In this document: positions 1 to 7,949 of the stretch, one piece after another
Layout of the letters: every line of letters starts with the position of its first letter
Numbering within the stretch: position 1 is the stretch's first letter
Origin: Pseudonocardiaceae bacterium
Lineage (GTDB): Bacteria; Actinomycetota; Actinomycetes; Mycobacteriales; Pseudonocardiaceae
Direction of reading: 5' to 3'
DNA: 14,038 bases
NCBI GenBank assembly: GCA_025937115.1
Contig: JAICSB010000036.1
Coordinates: 1-14,038 of the forward strand
Notes under the pieces: model-generated
Told to the model about the DNA's origin: nothing
Database searches by the model: none
What the model saw: only the letters and a program-made list of their open reading frames with translations
Program-made: the position numbers and the translations under genes

Positions 1-1
1 A

Positions 2-798
<797 letters not shown>

Positions 799-806
799 CG
801 GATCTT

Positions 807-896
807 CTAGAGCTCTTGAATAACCCAGTCGATCATGACGGCCACCAGGCACGCCGTCGCCCCGAGCAGCAATCCGATGCGAGCTTGCTTACCCAT
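807..896 (-). CDS. 29-residue single-span membrane microprotein
   Basis: This is a 29-codon ORF starting at ATG 896, with GGAGG (906-902) spaced 5 nt upstream. The peptide starts MGKQARIG, continues with a hydrophobic stretch of about 17 residues (LLLGATACLVAVMI) and ends DWVIQEL. The basic N-terminus, one membrane span and acidic end fit a small membrane protein with its N-terminus in the cytoplasm. It lies 56 nt downstream of the glycosyltransferase on the same strand, so it probably shares that transcript, and it stops 9 nt before the palindrome. I recognise no family. It may be a partner or regulator of the membrane-associated glycosyltransferase, but that is inference. The strong ribosome binding site and well-formed membrane span make chance unlikely but not excluded. 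Confidence 0.6.
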   Translation of the reverse strand: MGKQARIGLLLGATACLVAVMIDWVIQEL

Positions 897-952
897 GAAC
901 ACCTCCCACAACGAGTTAGCGGACAATCGGGGTTGCCCGCGGTCGTGAACCC

Positions 953-2095
953 CTAAACGGCCAGCAGGCTGTTTCCCGGTGGGTTCGGTGGCTGGCGTTG
1001 GAGCAGGTCTGTCACCAGGGTGGCGGCGTCGCCGACGAACAGCTCCTGACCGCGCTGGACGCGTTGGGCACGCAGTGCGGTGTCCTCGATGAGCCTGGTC
1101 AGTGCGGCCCGTAAGCTGTGCTCGTCATCGACGAGATCGGTCAGACCTAGGGCCGCCAGCGCGCCGGCGTCGTGGCGGCCGTGACCGGCGATCGGCCGGA
1201 AGGTCACCACCGGCAGCCCCACCCGAAGGGCTTCCTTGGAGGTGAGGCCACCGGCGTTCTCGACGAGCACGTCGGCCGCCGCCATCAGGCCGGCCATGTC
1301 GGCCACCCAGCCCAGCGCCACCGTGCCCGGCACGCCCGCGAGCTGCGTGCGTAGCTGCTCGTTTCGGCCGCAGACCACCACCGGCACCCAGCCGGGCCAG
1401 CGCGCGATGGCAGCCACCGCGGCCCGCACTGTGCCCAGGCCCAGCGAGCCGCTGACGACCAGAGCGACCCGCTGCCCGGCGGCCACGCCGAGTTCGTGGC
1501 GCACCGCGGCCCGCTGTCGGGTCGACTGGTCGCCGAACTCCGAGCGCACGACCGGACCACACACCTGCACTGGATCGCCGCCCAGGCCGCGTACTTCCCG
1601 CGCAGCATCGGAGGAGATGCACAGGTAGGTGTCGGTGGCTGGATGCAGCCACAGTTCGTGCGCCGAGAACGTCGTGACGAAGGTGACTGCCGGGCAGCCG
1701 AGCCGCCCCTGGGCGCGTAACCGGGCCACCGCGAGCGCGGCCAGGTGGTAGGTCGAGACAACGACGTCAGGCCGAAACCGGGCGATGTGGTGGCGCAGTC
1801 CGGGCAGCGCCAGCCGTACCGGAATACCTACCCGCTCCCCCGCCTGCTGGCGGGCCAGGAAGAAGTGCCGGTAAACCAGGTCGTAGAGCCAGGGAGCCCG
1901 GTTGACCAGCCATGGGTACACGCCGCGCAACCACCGTCCGGTAGGGGCGGGCATGAGCTCGGTCAGATCCGCGATGTCGACGTGGTGCCCGCGGGCGGTC
2001 AGCCGGCGCGCCAGCTCCCGGCTCACCTCCAGATGCCCGCCGCCCATCGCCGCGGTCACGATCAGCACCCGTCCGGTACTGGCACTGGGTATCAC
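953..2095 (-). CDS. MGDG-synthase-type glycosyltransferase (GT28 family)
   Basis: This 380-residue protein looks like a processive or diacylglycerol glycosyltransferase of the MGDG synthase / GT28 superfamily, which moves a sugar from a nucleotide-sugar donor to a lipid at the inner face of the membrane. The N-terminal acceptor domain starts VLIVTAAMGGGH, carrying the family's GGGH motif at residues 18-21, followed by a Trp/Tyr-rich, membrane-associating stretch (LRGVYPWLVNRAPWLYDLVY). The C-terminal donor domain has LVVSGSLGLG, LGWVADMAGLMAAADV and ENAGGLTSKEALRVGLPVV. The GTG start at 2095 is chosen because GGTGGAGG lies 6 nt upstream. An in-frame ATG at 2182 would add 29 low-complexity residues and has no ribosome binding site. 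It converges on sqdB and is divergent from the transporter pair. The sugar and lipid specificity cannot be read from the sequence. Confidence 0.85.
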   Translation of the reverse strand: MIPSASTGRVLIVTAAMGGGHLEVSRELARRLTARGHHVDIADLTELMPAPTGRWLRGVYPWLVNRAPWLYDLVYRHFFLARQQAGERVGIPVRLALPGLRHHIARFRPDVVVSTYHLAALAVARLRAQGRLGCPAVTFVTTFSAHELWLHPATDTYLCISSDAAREVRGLGGDPVQVCGPVVRSEFGDQSTRQRAAVRHELGVAAGQRVALVVSGSLGLGTVRAAVAAIARWPGWVPVVVCGRNEQLRTQLAGVPGTVALGWVADMAGLMAAADVLVENAGGLTSKEALRVGLPVVTFRPIAGHGRHDAGALAALGLTDLVDDEHSLRAALTRLIEDTALRAQRVQRGQELFVGDAATLVTDLLQRQPPNPPGNSLLAV

Positions 2096-2101
2096 GCGGA
2101 A

Positions 2102-2109
2102 CCTCCACC
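2102..2109 (-). promoter_or_regulatory. Ribosome binding site that decides the glycosyltransferase start
   Basis: On the minus strand this reads GGTGGAGG, followed by six bases and then GTG at 2095. It supports GTG over the upstream in-frame ATG at 2182, which has no comparable site. Confidence 0.7.
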
Positions 2110-2276
2110 TCGCACGCCCGCTCGCCGGCCTGGTCCCGCGGGTGACACCACCGGATGCCCGGGATTGCCCGGGGAAAACCATCGTGTGCGCCAGCAGCGC
2201 GGCTGTTTGACCCGTGGTGGCGTGGGAAGGTAGTGACTGCGCGGCGACTGGCGGAGGTGGATATGGGGGTGGGCAG

Positions 2277-3512
2277 TTGGCGGTCTACTCCCTGATCTTG
2301 GTTGCCGCGCTGTTCGTGGCGGTCGGCGAGGTGATCCAGCAACGGTCGGCGGCGACCGCCCCACCGGAGCACAATCTGTCGTTGCGGCTGCTGGTGTGGT
2401 TGGTGCGCCGGCCACGGTGGCTGGCTGGGGTCGCCTCCTCGACCGGCGGTAATGCGCTGTTCACCATGGCGGTCGGGTTCGCCAGCCTGGCGCTGGTGGA
2501 GGCCGTGTTCGTCGTGCGGCTGCTGTTCGCGCTGATCCTGGCCGCCGCGTGGGGGCGGCACCGGGTTCCGGCCCGGGACCTGCTCGGCGCCTCGGCTATC
2601 ACCGCCGGGTTGGTGGCGTTCATCTTCGCCGCCCGACCTCGCAGGGGTTCGGTGGTGGTGCCGGACCTGCACTGGATCCTCGGTGGCGGCTGCATTCTCG
2701 CGCTGGCACTGGTACTGACGCTGATCGCGAAGGGGTCTAGACCGGCCCGCAAGGCGGTCCTGCTCGGCGCGGGTGCCGGCAGCTTGTTCGGGCTGCAAGC
2801 GTCGCTGACCCAAGGCGCGATGCACGTGCTGACGCATCGGGGATTCGTCGCGCTCTTGATGACCTGGCACGGCTATGCGGTGATCGCGGTGGCTTTGACG
2901 GGCATGCTGCTGGTGCAGAGCGCTTTCGAGGCGGCGCCACTGCCCGCGTCTTATCCCGCGGTGGTGACTACTGAGCTGATCGTCGGAGTAGCGGTCGGGA
3001 TCTTCGTGCTCAACGGGACACTGCGGTTGGGCACCGTCGCCGTCGCCGCCACCGCGGTGAGCCTGCTCGTGATGATCGGCGGGATCTACCTGCTCACCAC
3101 CTCACCGCTGGTCACCGGCCAGCTTGATCGGCTCATCCGGCAGCAGGACATCGGTCTCGCATTGCGCGTCGAGCAACGGCTGGCCCGGGAGCTTGAGTTG
3201 GCCGATCGGGCAGCCGCGCGGGTCGCCGGCAAACGAGTCGGCACCACGCTGCTGCGCCGGGAACTGCGCCGGATTGACGACGGCATCGAGCGGTTGTGCG
3301 TGCTGCAGGACGACATCCGCCGGCACCGCGACGCCGAGGAGCAACGATCGCGTGCGCTGCCGGCGGCGCAGCGCCGCGAAGCCGCCGCGTCGACGCAGGA
3401 ATTGTTGGAGCGCGAGCGGGTAATAGATGAGCATGCGCAGCGGCTACGGGCCCGCGCGCACGCGCTGGCTGCCGCTGGCGGGGTGACGTGGAGTCCCGGA
3501 ACGGAGGGGTAG
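2277..3512 (+). CDS. DMT/NIPA-like membrane transporter with C-terminal coiled coil
   Basis: This membrane protein of about 411 residues has roughly nine or ten hydrophobic helices over its first 280 residues, in the pattern of the drug/metabolite transporter superfamily (NIPA/EamA-like halves). Landmarks include the first helix ending GEVIQQR, the RRPRWLAG loop and the last helix ending YLLTTSPL. After the last helix comes a charged cytoplasmic tail of about 130 residues (VEQRLARELELADRAAAR and onward), predicted coiled coil and unusual for DMT proteins. TTG 2277 is chosen because it aligns with the start of its downstream paralogue. GTG 2214 in the same frame is an alternative but has no ribosome binding site and adds a Gly-rich stretch. 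Its stop overlaps the ribosome binding site of the next gene, so the two are one operon. The substrate is unknown. Confidence 0.8.
   Translation: MAVYSLILVAALFVAVGEVIQQRSAATAPPEHNLSLRLLVWLVRRPRWLAGVASSTGGNALFTMAVGFASLALVEAVFVVRLLFALILAAAWGRHRVPARDLLGASAITAGLVAFIFAARPRRGSVVVPDLHWILGGGCILALALVLTLIAKGSRPARKAVLLGAGAGSLFGLQASLTQGAMHVLTHRGFVALLMTWHGYAVIAVALTGMLLVQSAFEAAPLPASYPAVVTTELIVGVAVGIFVLNGTLRLGTVAVAATAVSLLVMIGGIYLLTTSPLVTGQLDRLIRQQDIGLALRVEQRLARELELADRAAARVAGKRVGTTLLRRELRRIDDGIERLCVLQDDIRRHRDAEEQRSRALPAAQRREAAASTQELLERERVIDEHAQRLRARAHALAAAGGVTWSPGTEG
3503..3509 (+). promoter_or_regulatory. Ribosome binding site of the second transporter, abutting the first gene's stop
   Basis: GGAGGGG lies in the last codons of the first transporter gene and ends next to its TAG stop. 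GTG 3518 follows 8 nt later. This favours GTG 3518 over the in-frame upstream start at 3488 and suggests coupled translation of the pair. Confidence 0.7.
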
Positions 3513-3517
3513 CCGCT

Positions 3518-4459
3518 GTGTCGTCTTTGGGAACCACGTTGATCTCCGCGGGTGCCGCGCTGGTGGCCGGTATGTGCCTGGCAGCCACCGGACTGCTGCA
3601 GCAGAAGGCCGCCAGCAAGCAATCCTCCGACGACCAGTTCTCCCTGCGGATGATCTGGAACCTGGTCCGGAACCGGAGGTGGCTGGCCGGGATCGGCGCC
3701 GCAGTGGGGTCCTACCTTTTCCAGGCGGTTGCGCTGGCCACCGGCCCGCTGTCGCTGGTGCAGCCGCTGGTGGTCTCCGAGCTGGTTTTCGCTATCCCCA
3801 TCTCGGCGCGGCGTCACCGCCACCGGCTGGGTTTGCGCGAGTGGGCGGGGCTGCTCGCCGTGACCGGTGGTCTCGCCGTGGGCATCGTTGCAGCGGATCC
3901 GCATCGGGGACATCCGATCCAGCCGTTCTCAGCATGGATCTGGCCATTAGTCGGGGTGGTGGCGATCGCTACTGCCGGGGTATTCGTCGGAAAGGCGATC
4001 TCCGGGCCGGTACAAGCCAGCCTGTTCGCGCTGGGTGGGGCGACGGTGATGGCTTTGCAGTCGGCTCTGTTCGCCGCGACGATCGCGTCGTTGCGGGCCG
4101 ACATCGCTCACACCTTCGTGACCTGGGAGCCCTACGCGCTGATCGTCGCGAGCTTCACCGGGTTGTTCCTGGTGCAGAACGCCTACCAGGCGGGGCCGCT
4201 GGCCGCGAGCATGCCCGTCATGGATGCGGTGTTGCCCATAGCGTCGATCGGGCTGGGTATCGGGTTGTTCGGTGAGCACGTGCGTACCACGCTCTTCGGC
4301 CTGACCGGCGCTACCGTGGGCATCGCGCTGCTGGTGACCGGCATCATCATGCTGGACACGTCGCCGCTGATTCGCCGCCAGCAACGCGAGGAGCGCAAAC
4401 AACGCGGCGAGGCGGCGTCACCGAGTGCCGCTGCCGCGGCGGGCACTAGCGCATCGTGA
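3518..4459 (+). CDS. DMT/NIPA-like membrane transporter, paralogue of the preceding gene
   Basis: This 313-residue polytopic protein has about nine or ten membrane helices and is clearly paralogous to its upstream neighbour. Shared landmarks in the same order are LLQQKAA versus VIQQRSA, RNRRWLAG versus RRPRWLAG, FVTWEPYALI versus LMTWHGYAVI, FLVQNAYQAGPLAASMP versus LLVQSAFEAAPLPASYP, and LDTSPL versus LTTSPL at the end of the last helix. It lacks the long coiled coil, having only a short basic and Ala/Ser-rich tail (RRQQREERKQRGE). The spacing, with its ribosome binding site against the upstream stop, suggests production at matched levels and possibly a heterodimer. Substrate is not readable. 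The neighbouring glycolipid genes make a lipid or lipid-precursor substrate possible, and NIPA homologues are also linked to Mg2+. Confidence 0.8.
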   Translation: MSSLGTTLISAGAALVAGMCLAATGLLQQKAASKQSSDDQFSLRMIWNLVRNRRWLAGIGAAVGSYLFQAVALATGPLSLVQPLVVSELVFAIPISARRHRHRLGLREWAGLLAVTGGLAVGIVAADPHRGHPIQPFSAWIWPLVGVVAIATAGVFVGKAISGPVQASLFALGGATVMALQSALFAATIASLRADIAHTFVTWEPYALIVASFTGLFLVQNAYQAGPLAASMPVMDAVLPIASIGLGIGLFGEHVRTTLFGLTGATVGIALLVTGIIMLDTSPLIRRQQREERKQRGEAASPSAAAAAGTSAS

Positions 4460-4483
4460 ATTGACAGCGCCGTGGCTAACCGC

Positions 4484-4544
4484 CGTGAACTCGGCCGTAC
4501 CGACGTTTTAGGTCACTCGGGACGTCGGTGACGTCGAGTTCACG
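4484..4544 (+). terminator. Large stem-loop after the transporter operon
   Basis: An outer perfect 10-bp inverted repeat, CGTGAACTCG (4484-4493) with CGAGTTCACG (4535-4544), encloses a perfect 8-bp repeat, ACCGACGT (4499-4506) with ACGTCGGT (4522-4529), and a 15-nt loop. It starts 24 nt after the transporter stop. There is no T-tract, which is common in actinobacterial terminators. It could also be a transcription-factor site for the following gene. Confidence 0.6.
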
Positions 4545-4618
4545 ACGGACCGTGGGCGGGGGACGGACCCTCAGCTTCGCGCTGCCATCGACCAGACGCC
4601 GGAATGTCAGCACCTGGC

Positions 4619-4642
4619 GGCTGGGAACCCCACCTCCCAGCC
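4619..4642 (+). repeat. Perfect 8-bp stem-loop upstream of the SHOCT gene
   Basis: GGCTGGGA (4619-4626) pairs with TCCCAGCC (4635-4642) across an 8-nt loop. It lies about 30 nt before the proposed ATG at 4672, so it would sit in the leader of that mRNA. No function is known. Confidence 0.45.
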
Positions 4643-4671
4643 ACCGGGCTGACCGCGCAGTGGAACAGGAT

Positions 4672-5157
4672 ATGAGCGTCGTCGACGACCTGAGTCGGCT
4701 AGCTGGGCTGCGGGAACGCGGAGACGTCTCCGCTGCCGAATACGAGCAGGCCAAACAGCGGGTGCTCGGGGCGCCGCAGCCGGCAGCCGGTGCACTCGAC
4801 GGTGGCTATTTACTCTATCGCCTGGTCGCGTCGTGGATGAGGCGGCTGGCCATGGCGATGGCGCTGGTCGCCCTGCTGTTCAGGGTGGTCGCGGGCTGGT
4901 CCAGGGTACGCTACCTCGAGGTGCACGCGAAGGCGGCGGCGACGAAGGACACGACGATCGTCCGGGGGTTCGGGATCAGGGTCCCCGATCCGCGCCCGTC
5001 GATCGACCGCGCCGTCCTGCAAGCTCAGGCCACCGCCTACGGGGGGTTCGCGGCCGTGACGGGCCTGATCGCCGTCGGTGCCTTGGCCGGCGCGCTCGTG
5101 GTCCGTCCGCCGCGCCAGTCCCAGCAGGATCGTCGGTCAGGCGGGTTCGCAGAGTGA
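4672..5157 (+). CDS. SHOCT-domain membrane protein
   Basis: The N-terminus (residues about 3-33) matches the short SHOCT domain: LSRLAGLRERGDVSAAEYEQ followed by AKQRVLG. It is followed by two hydrophobic helices, at about residues 57-72 and 121-143, with a loop of about 48 charged residues between them, and a basic C-terminal tail. SHOCT domains are short helical modules often at the ends of membrane proteins and thought to aid oligomerisation. No enzymatic role is seen. ATG 4672 is preferred because SHOCT begins directly there. GTG 4660 is possible, and the frame stays open to 4528 through sequence that does not look coding and overlaps a hairpin. The last 21 bp overlap the end of the convergent fdhD. 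Confidence 0.7.
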   Translation: MSVVDDLSRLAGLRERGDVSAAEYEQAKQRVLGAPQPAAGALDGGYLLYRLVASWMRRLAMAMALVALLFRVVAGWSRVRYLEVHAKAAATKDTTIVRGFGIRVPDPRPSIDRAVLQAQATAYGGFAAVTGLIAVGALAGALVVRPPRQSQQDRRSGGFAE

Positions 5158-6000
5158 CTGGTGATCCGAGGACGCCCGGTCGATCCGGTGCTGGCCGGCG
5201 TAGACGTTCATGGTCTGGCCGCGCAGAAAGCCGATCAGCGTGAGACCGGCCTCCACGGCCAGGTCGACGGCCAGCGAGGACGGCGCGGACACCGCCGCCA
5301 GTATCGGGATCCCGGCCATCACCGCCTTCTGCGCCAGCTCGAAGGACGCCCGCCCGGACACCATGAGGACACAACCGATCGCCGGGATGCGCTCGTTCAG
5401 CAGGGCCCAGCCGAGGACCTTGTCCACCGCGTTGTGCCGCCCGACGTCCTCGCGGACTACCAGCAGCTCGCCGGTCGCGGTGAACAGCCCGGCAGCGTGC
5501 AATCCCCCGGTCGCCTGGAACACCCGCTGCGCCGCGCGCAGCGCGTCGGGCAGGGTGGCCAATGTGGCGGGCGTGACCGTCACCGGGTCACCCGACGGGG
5601 GAAACCGTGTCCGCAGCCGCACCGCGTCCAGCGAGGCTTTCCCGCACACCCCACACGACGAAGTCGTATAAAAGTTCCGCTGCGCCGTGACTCCCGGCGC
5701 AGGCACCCCCTCCGCCAGCTCCACATCGAGCACGTTGAAGCTGCGCTGCCGCGGCTCCATGTCGGGGGAGTCGCAGAAGCGGGCGGTGTGGATGTGTGAG
5801 GGGGTGGTGATGACGGCTTCGGTGAGGAGGAAGCCGTGGGCTAGTTCGACGTCGTGGCCGGGGGTGCGCATGGTGACTGCCAGGGGGCGGCCGTTTACTC
5901 GTAGCTCTAGTGGCTCCTCGCCGGCCAGCGCGTCGAGCCGATCTCGTTCGCCGTGTGCGGACAGCGTCAGTACCGGCCGCCGCACTGTGACCCGACCCAT
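5137..6000 (-). CDS. fdhD: FdhD, sulfurtransferase required for formate dehydrogenase
   Basis: FdhD passes sulfur from a cysteine desulfurase (IscS type) to the molybdenum or tungsten bis-MGD cofactor, and formate dehydrogenase needs this for activity. The 287-residue length is normal. Motifs seen: the conserved SSCGVCGK with catalytic-loop cysteines at about residues 116 and 119, EEPLELRVNG, TPGHDVELAHGFLLTE, GGLHAAGLF, VREDVGRHNAVDKVLGWAL, VSGRASFELAQKAVMAGIP and LTLIGFLRGQTMNVY. ATG 6000 (MGRVTVRRPV) is the natural family start. The frame is open upstream to 6393, but only through the antisense of the neighbouring gene's Gly-rich repeats. No formate dehydrogenase gene is in this window. 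It converges on and overlaps the SHOCT gene and is divergent from the DUF2786 gene across a 109-bp gap. Confidence 0.95.
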   Translation of the reverse strand: MGRVTVRRPVLTLSAHGERDRLDALAGEEPLELRVNGRPLAVTMRTPGHDVELAHGFLLTEAVITTPSHIHTARFCDSPDMEPRQRSFNVLDVELAEGVPAPGVTAQRNFYTTSSCGVCGKASLDAVRLRTRFPPSGDPVTVTPATLATLPDALRAAQRVFQATGGLHAAGLFTATGELLVVREDVGRHNAVDKVLGWALLNERIPAIGCVLMVSGRASFELAQKAVMAGIPILAAVSAPSSLAVDLAVEAGLTLIGFLRGQTMNVYAGQHRIDRASSDHQSLCEPA

Positions 6001-6098
6001 GGCGACGGATAGCCCTTCCCCGGCATGTCGAAACCCGGGCTGCGCCGAATTGTCAGGGTGGCGTTCCATACTGCTCGCCGAGCGGTGGACCTGGAAGT

Positions 6099-6104
6099 GG
6101 GAGG
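6099..6104 (+). promoter_or_regulatory. Ribosome binding site that decides the DUF2786 protein start
   Basis: GGGAGG is followed by five bases and GTG 6110. This start separates the gene cleanly from fdhD, whereas longer in-frame starts back to 5687 would run antisense through fdhD. Confidence 0.7.
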
Positions 6105-6109
6105 ACGCG

Positions 6110-7543
6110 GTGGCACAGCGCAATCGGGAGCAACGGGCTGCCGCGGCGGCACGCCGTCGGGCGCATCGTCGCGCCCATGCTGGATACGGCAGTCCCGGGT
6201 CCGACGGCTTGGGCTCCGCCGGCTTCGGGCTCGGCAGCTTCGGGTTCGGCAGCTCTGGGTTCGGGCGGGTCGGAACGGGGACCGCGGGTGCCGGGACGTC
6301 GCGGGCGAAGCCGTCGGTGGAGACGATCTCGACGGTGTTGCTCAGCGCAGCGCGAGAGCACGGGGCCGGCGATTCGGAGGCTGGGGCGCGCATCGCGACC
6401 TTGGTGGCCGAGCGGTTCGCCGACCAGCCGACCCAGGTCGCAGCGGCGGTTCAGTGCGCGGTGGCGCCGCTGGTCACGGCGGCGTGGGAGCGCGGCTGGG
6501 CGCCGGAGGACCTACACCAGGTGGGTCGGCGGCGGCTCGACGCCGTGGCTGTCGGTTATCTCGTCGATGCGATCGCCGAGGAGTCCCAGCGTTACGCCAA
6601 GGCCACTGTGGCGCAGCGGTGGACCGAGGACCTGGGACAGATCGGGGCGGTGGTGTGGTGGGAGCCCACCCAGACCGGGGGGCATCTCCTGCAGTGGGTC
6701 CGGCGGCACGCCCGCAGCCTGGCGGATGCGCTTACCACCGTGATCCAGGTGCTGGCGATGCTGCTGGCGCTGCCGGTGCTGCCCAGGATCATCGCGCCGC
6801 CCGGTTGCGCCGCAGCCAGCGCGGCACCGCGCCGCGGCGTCGACCAGAAGATGCTCGCGCGGGTTCGGGCGCTGCTGGCCAAAGCGGAGTCGACCACCTT
6901 CCCCGACGAAGCCGAGGCTCTGTCGGCCAAGGCGCAGGAACTGATGAGCCGGTACTCCCTGGAACGGATCGTGGTAGACAGCGCCAGCAGCCCGGGGTCG
7001 GACCCGCATCCGGCGGCGGCCCGCAGACTGTGGCTGGACAACCCCTACGTGGCAGCCAAGGCGCTGCTGGTGGGCGCGGTGGCCGAGGCGAACCGGTGCC
7101 GGACGGTGCTGTCGGAAGCGCTGGGGTTCACTACCGTACTCGGCGACGAGGTCGATCTGGAGATCGTCGAGTTGCTCAGCACGTCGCTGCTGGTTCAGGC
7201 AACCCGCGCGATGGTGTCCGCGGGCAGCCAGATCTCACGCACCGGGCGGTCCCGGACCCGGTCGTACCGCCAGTCGTTCCTGATCGCCTACGCGACCCGC
7301 ATCGGCGAGCGGCTGAGCACGGCGCGGGACGTCAGCACTGCCGCGGTGGCGGATTCAGCTCGGCTGCTACCGGTACTGGCCGCTCGGGAACGGGTTGTGG
7401 AGGAGCTGCTCGAGTCGATGTTCCCGCGGTCGGCGTCGCGCTCCTACAGCATCGGCAACGCCGCCGGGTGGTACGCCGGCCGTGCCGCCGCCGACCTCGC
7501 TGTACTCGACACCCGGCGCGCCGTGGCCTCGGGCGACAGCTGA
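6110..7543 (+). CDS. DUF2786-domain protein with Gly/Phe-rich linker
   Basis: This is a 477-residue protein of unknown function. It begins with a basic Ala/Arg stretch (residues 1-24), then a Gly/Ser/Phe-rich linker (about 25-63) built from a 15-bp DNA repeat. A largely helical region follows (about 68-230), including IATLVAERFADQP and a hydrophobic stretch (VIQVLAMLLALPVLPRII). Then comes a DUF2786 motif at about 245-285 (KMLARVRALLAKAESTTFPD, then EAEALSAKAQELMSRYSLE), and a C-terminal region with many Arg and Ser. The DUF2786 helical hairpin is common in actinobacterial and phage-like proteins with no settled biochemical role. GTG 6110 has a well-placed ribosome binding site. It is divergent from fdhD, so a shared promoter region lies between 6001 and 6109. 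A link to fdhD function is not shown. Confidence 0.8.
   Translation: MAQRNREQRAAAAARRRAHRRAHAGYGSPGSDGLGSAGFGLGSFGFGSSGFGRVGTGTAGAGTSRAKPSVETISTVLLSAAREHGAGDSEAGARIATLVAERFADQPTQVAAAVQCAVAPLVTAAWERGWAPEDLHQVGRRRLDAVAVGYLVDAIAEESQRYAKATVAQRWTEDLGQIGAVVWWEPTQTGGHLLQWVRRHARSLADALTTVIQVLAMLLALPVLPRIIAPPGCAAASAAPRRGVDQKMLARVRALLAKAESTTFPDEAEALSAKAQELMSRYSLERIVVDSASSPGSDPHPAAARRLWLDNPYVAAKALLVGAVAEANRCRTVLSEALGFTTVLGDEVDLEIVELLSTSLLVQATRAMVSAGSQISRTGRSRTRSYRQSFLIAYATRIGERLSTARDVSTAAVADSARLLPVLAARERVVEELLESMFPRSASRSYSIGNAAGWYAGRAAADLAVLDTRRAVASGDS
6224..6268 (+). repeat. Three 15-bp in-frame tandem repeats
   Basis: The units TTCGGGCTCGGCAGC, TTCGGGTTCGGCAGC and TCTGGGTTCGGGCGG encode FGLGS, FGFGS and SGFGR. 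The first two differ by one base. The repeat forms the flexible linker of the DUF2786 protein and is a likely site of length variation between strains. Confidence 0.8.
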
Positions 7544-7949
7544 CGTTCAGTTCTCCGGAACCTCGGGTGTCGCGGTCACCAACCCGGGCGCCTCACGGCA
7601 CTCTCCGGCGGATTTTCATGCTCAATTGCTCCGTCCCCAGCCTTGTTTTCTAGCATTGCGAGAAGTTTTGGAGCACCGAAGAAGGTAATTCCGCATCGTT
7701 CATTTTGGCATCCTTTTCTGTGGGCACCCGCGTTAGTGACCATCGATTTGGATCACCTCGCCGTCGATGACCCTGCCGTACGCGATCCAGTGGCACAGAT
7801 CAGCGTCGGTCCAGGCGGGTCGTCGAGGCTGGTCTTGTGGTCACCGTGCAAGGTCAGCTGGCACGGCTCGGAGGCTGTTATCTAATCGCCGTGCTCACGT
7901 TCTCAAGATCGCCAAAAGTGAGCGGTAATCGTGCAGGATCGCACGGCCA
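7544..7949. other. Gap of 406 bp, mostly without intact genes
   Basis: This stretch lies between the DUF2786 stop and the end of the small-gene train. By eye it is more AT-rich than the genes before it, especially 7620-7720. Apart from the degraded small gene at 7733-7881 I see no convincing coding sequence. The plus-strand ORF at 7643-7885 runs antisense through that remnant and has no recognisable motif or ribosome binding site. Confidence 0.5.
7733..7881 (-). pseudogene. Frameshifted remnant of a small gene of about 48 codons
   Basis: In the minus strand two frames join into one protein-like sequence. The first reads TASEPCQLTLHGDHKTSLDD and then PP. About one base out of register, the second continues WTDADLCHWIAYGRVIDGEV and ends IQIDGH before TAA at 7735-7733. 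Restoring one base near 7808 would fuse DDPP to WTDAD. The expected start position reads ATA ACA GCC, one base from an ATG, and is preceded by an in-frame TAG. Neither half has its own start with a ribosome binding site. It follows the small-gene train on the same strand and was probably its last member. The Trp/His/Asp-rich protein-like text is the main evidence; I do not know the family. Confidence 0.4.

Noticed and set aside
1767..2870. Minus-strand ORF of 367 codons across the glycosyltransferase 5' end and first transporter
   Set aside because: It is rich in Gln, Arg, His and Pro with no domain and lies antisense or out of frame to two genes with clear family motifs; a high-GC shadow frame.
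3086..3913. Minus-strand ORF of 275 codons across the transporter junction
   Set aside because: It is Ser/Arg/Gln-rich with no motif, opposite two convincing membrane-protein genes.
5687..6109. Upstream extension of the DUF2786 gene, in frame
   Set aside because: It runs antisense through fdhD and has no ribosome binding site; GTG 6110 has an ideal one.
6001..6393. N-terminal extension of FdhD containing Pro-rich repeats
   Set aside because: The repeats are the antisense of the neighbouring Gly/Phe-rich linker, and FdhD family proteins start near ATG 6000.
6025..7653. Plus-strand ORF of 542 codons
   Set aside because: It is a Gly/Arg-rich shadow of the DUF2786 gene in another frame.
7643..7885. 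Plus-strand 80-codon ORF
   Set aside because: No ribosome binding site or motif; it lies antisense to the small-gene remnant that reads better as protein.
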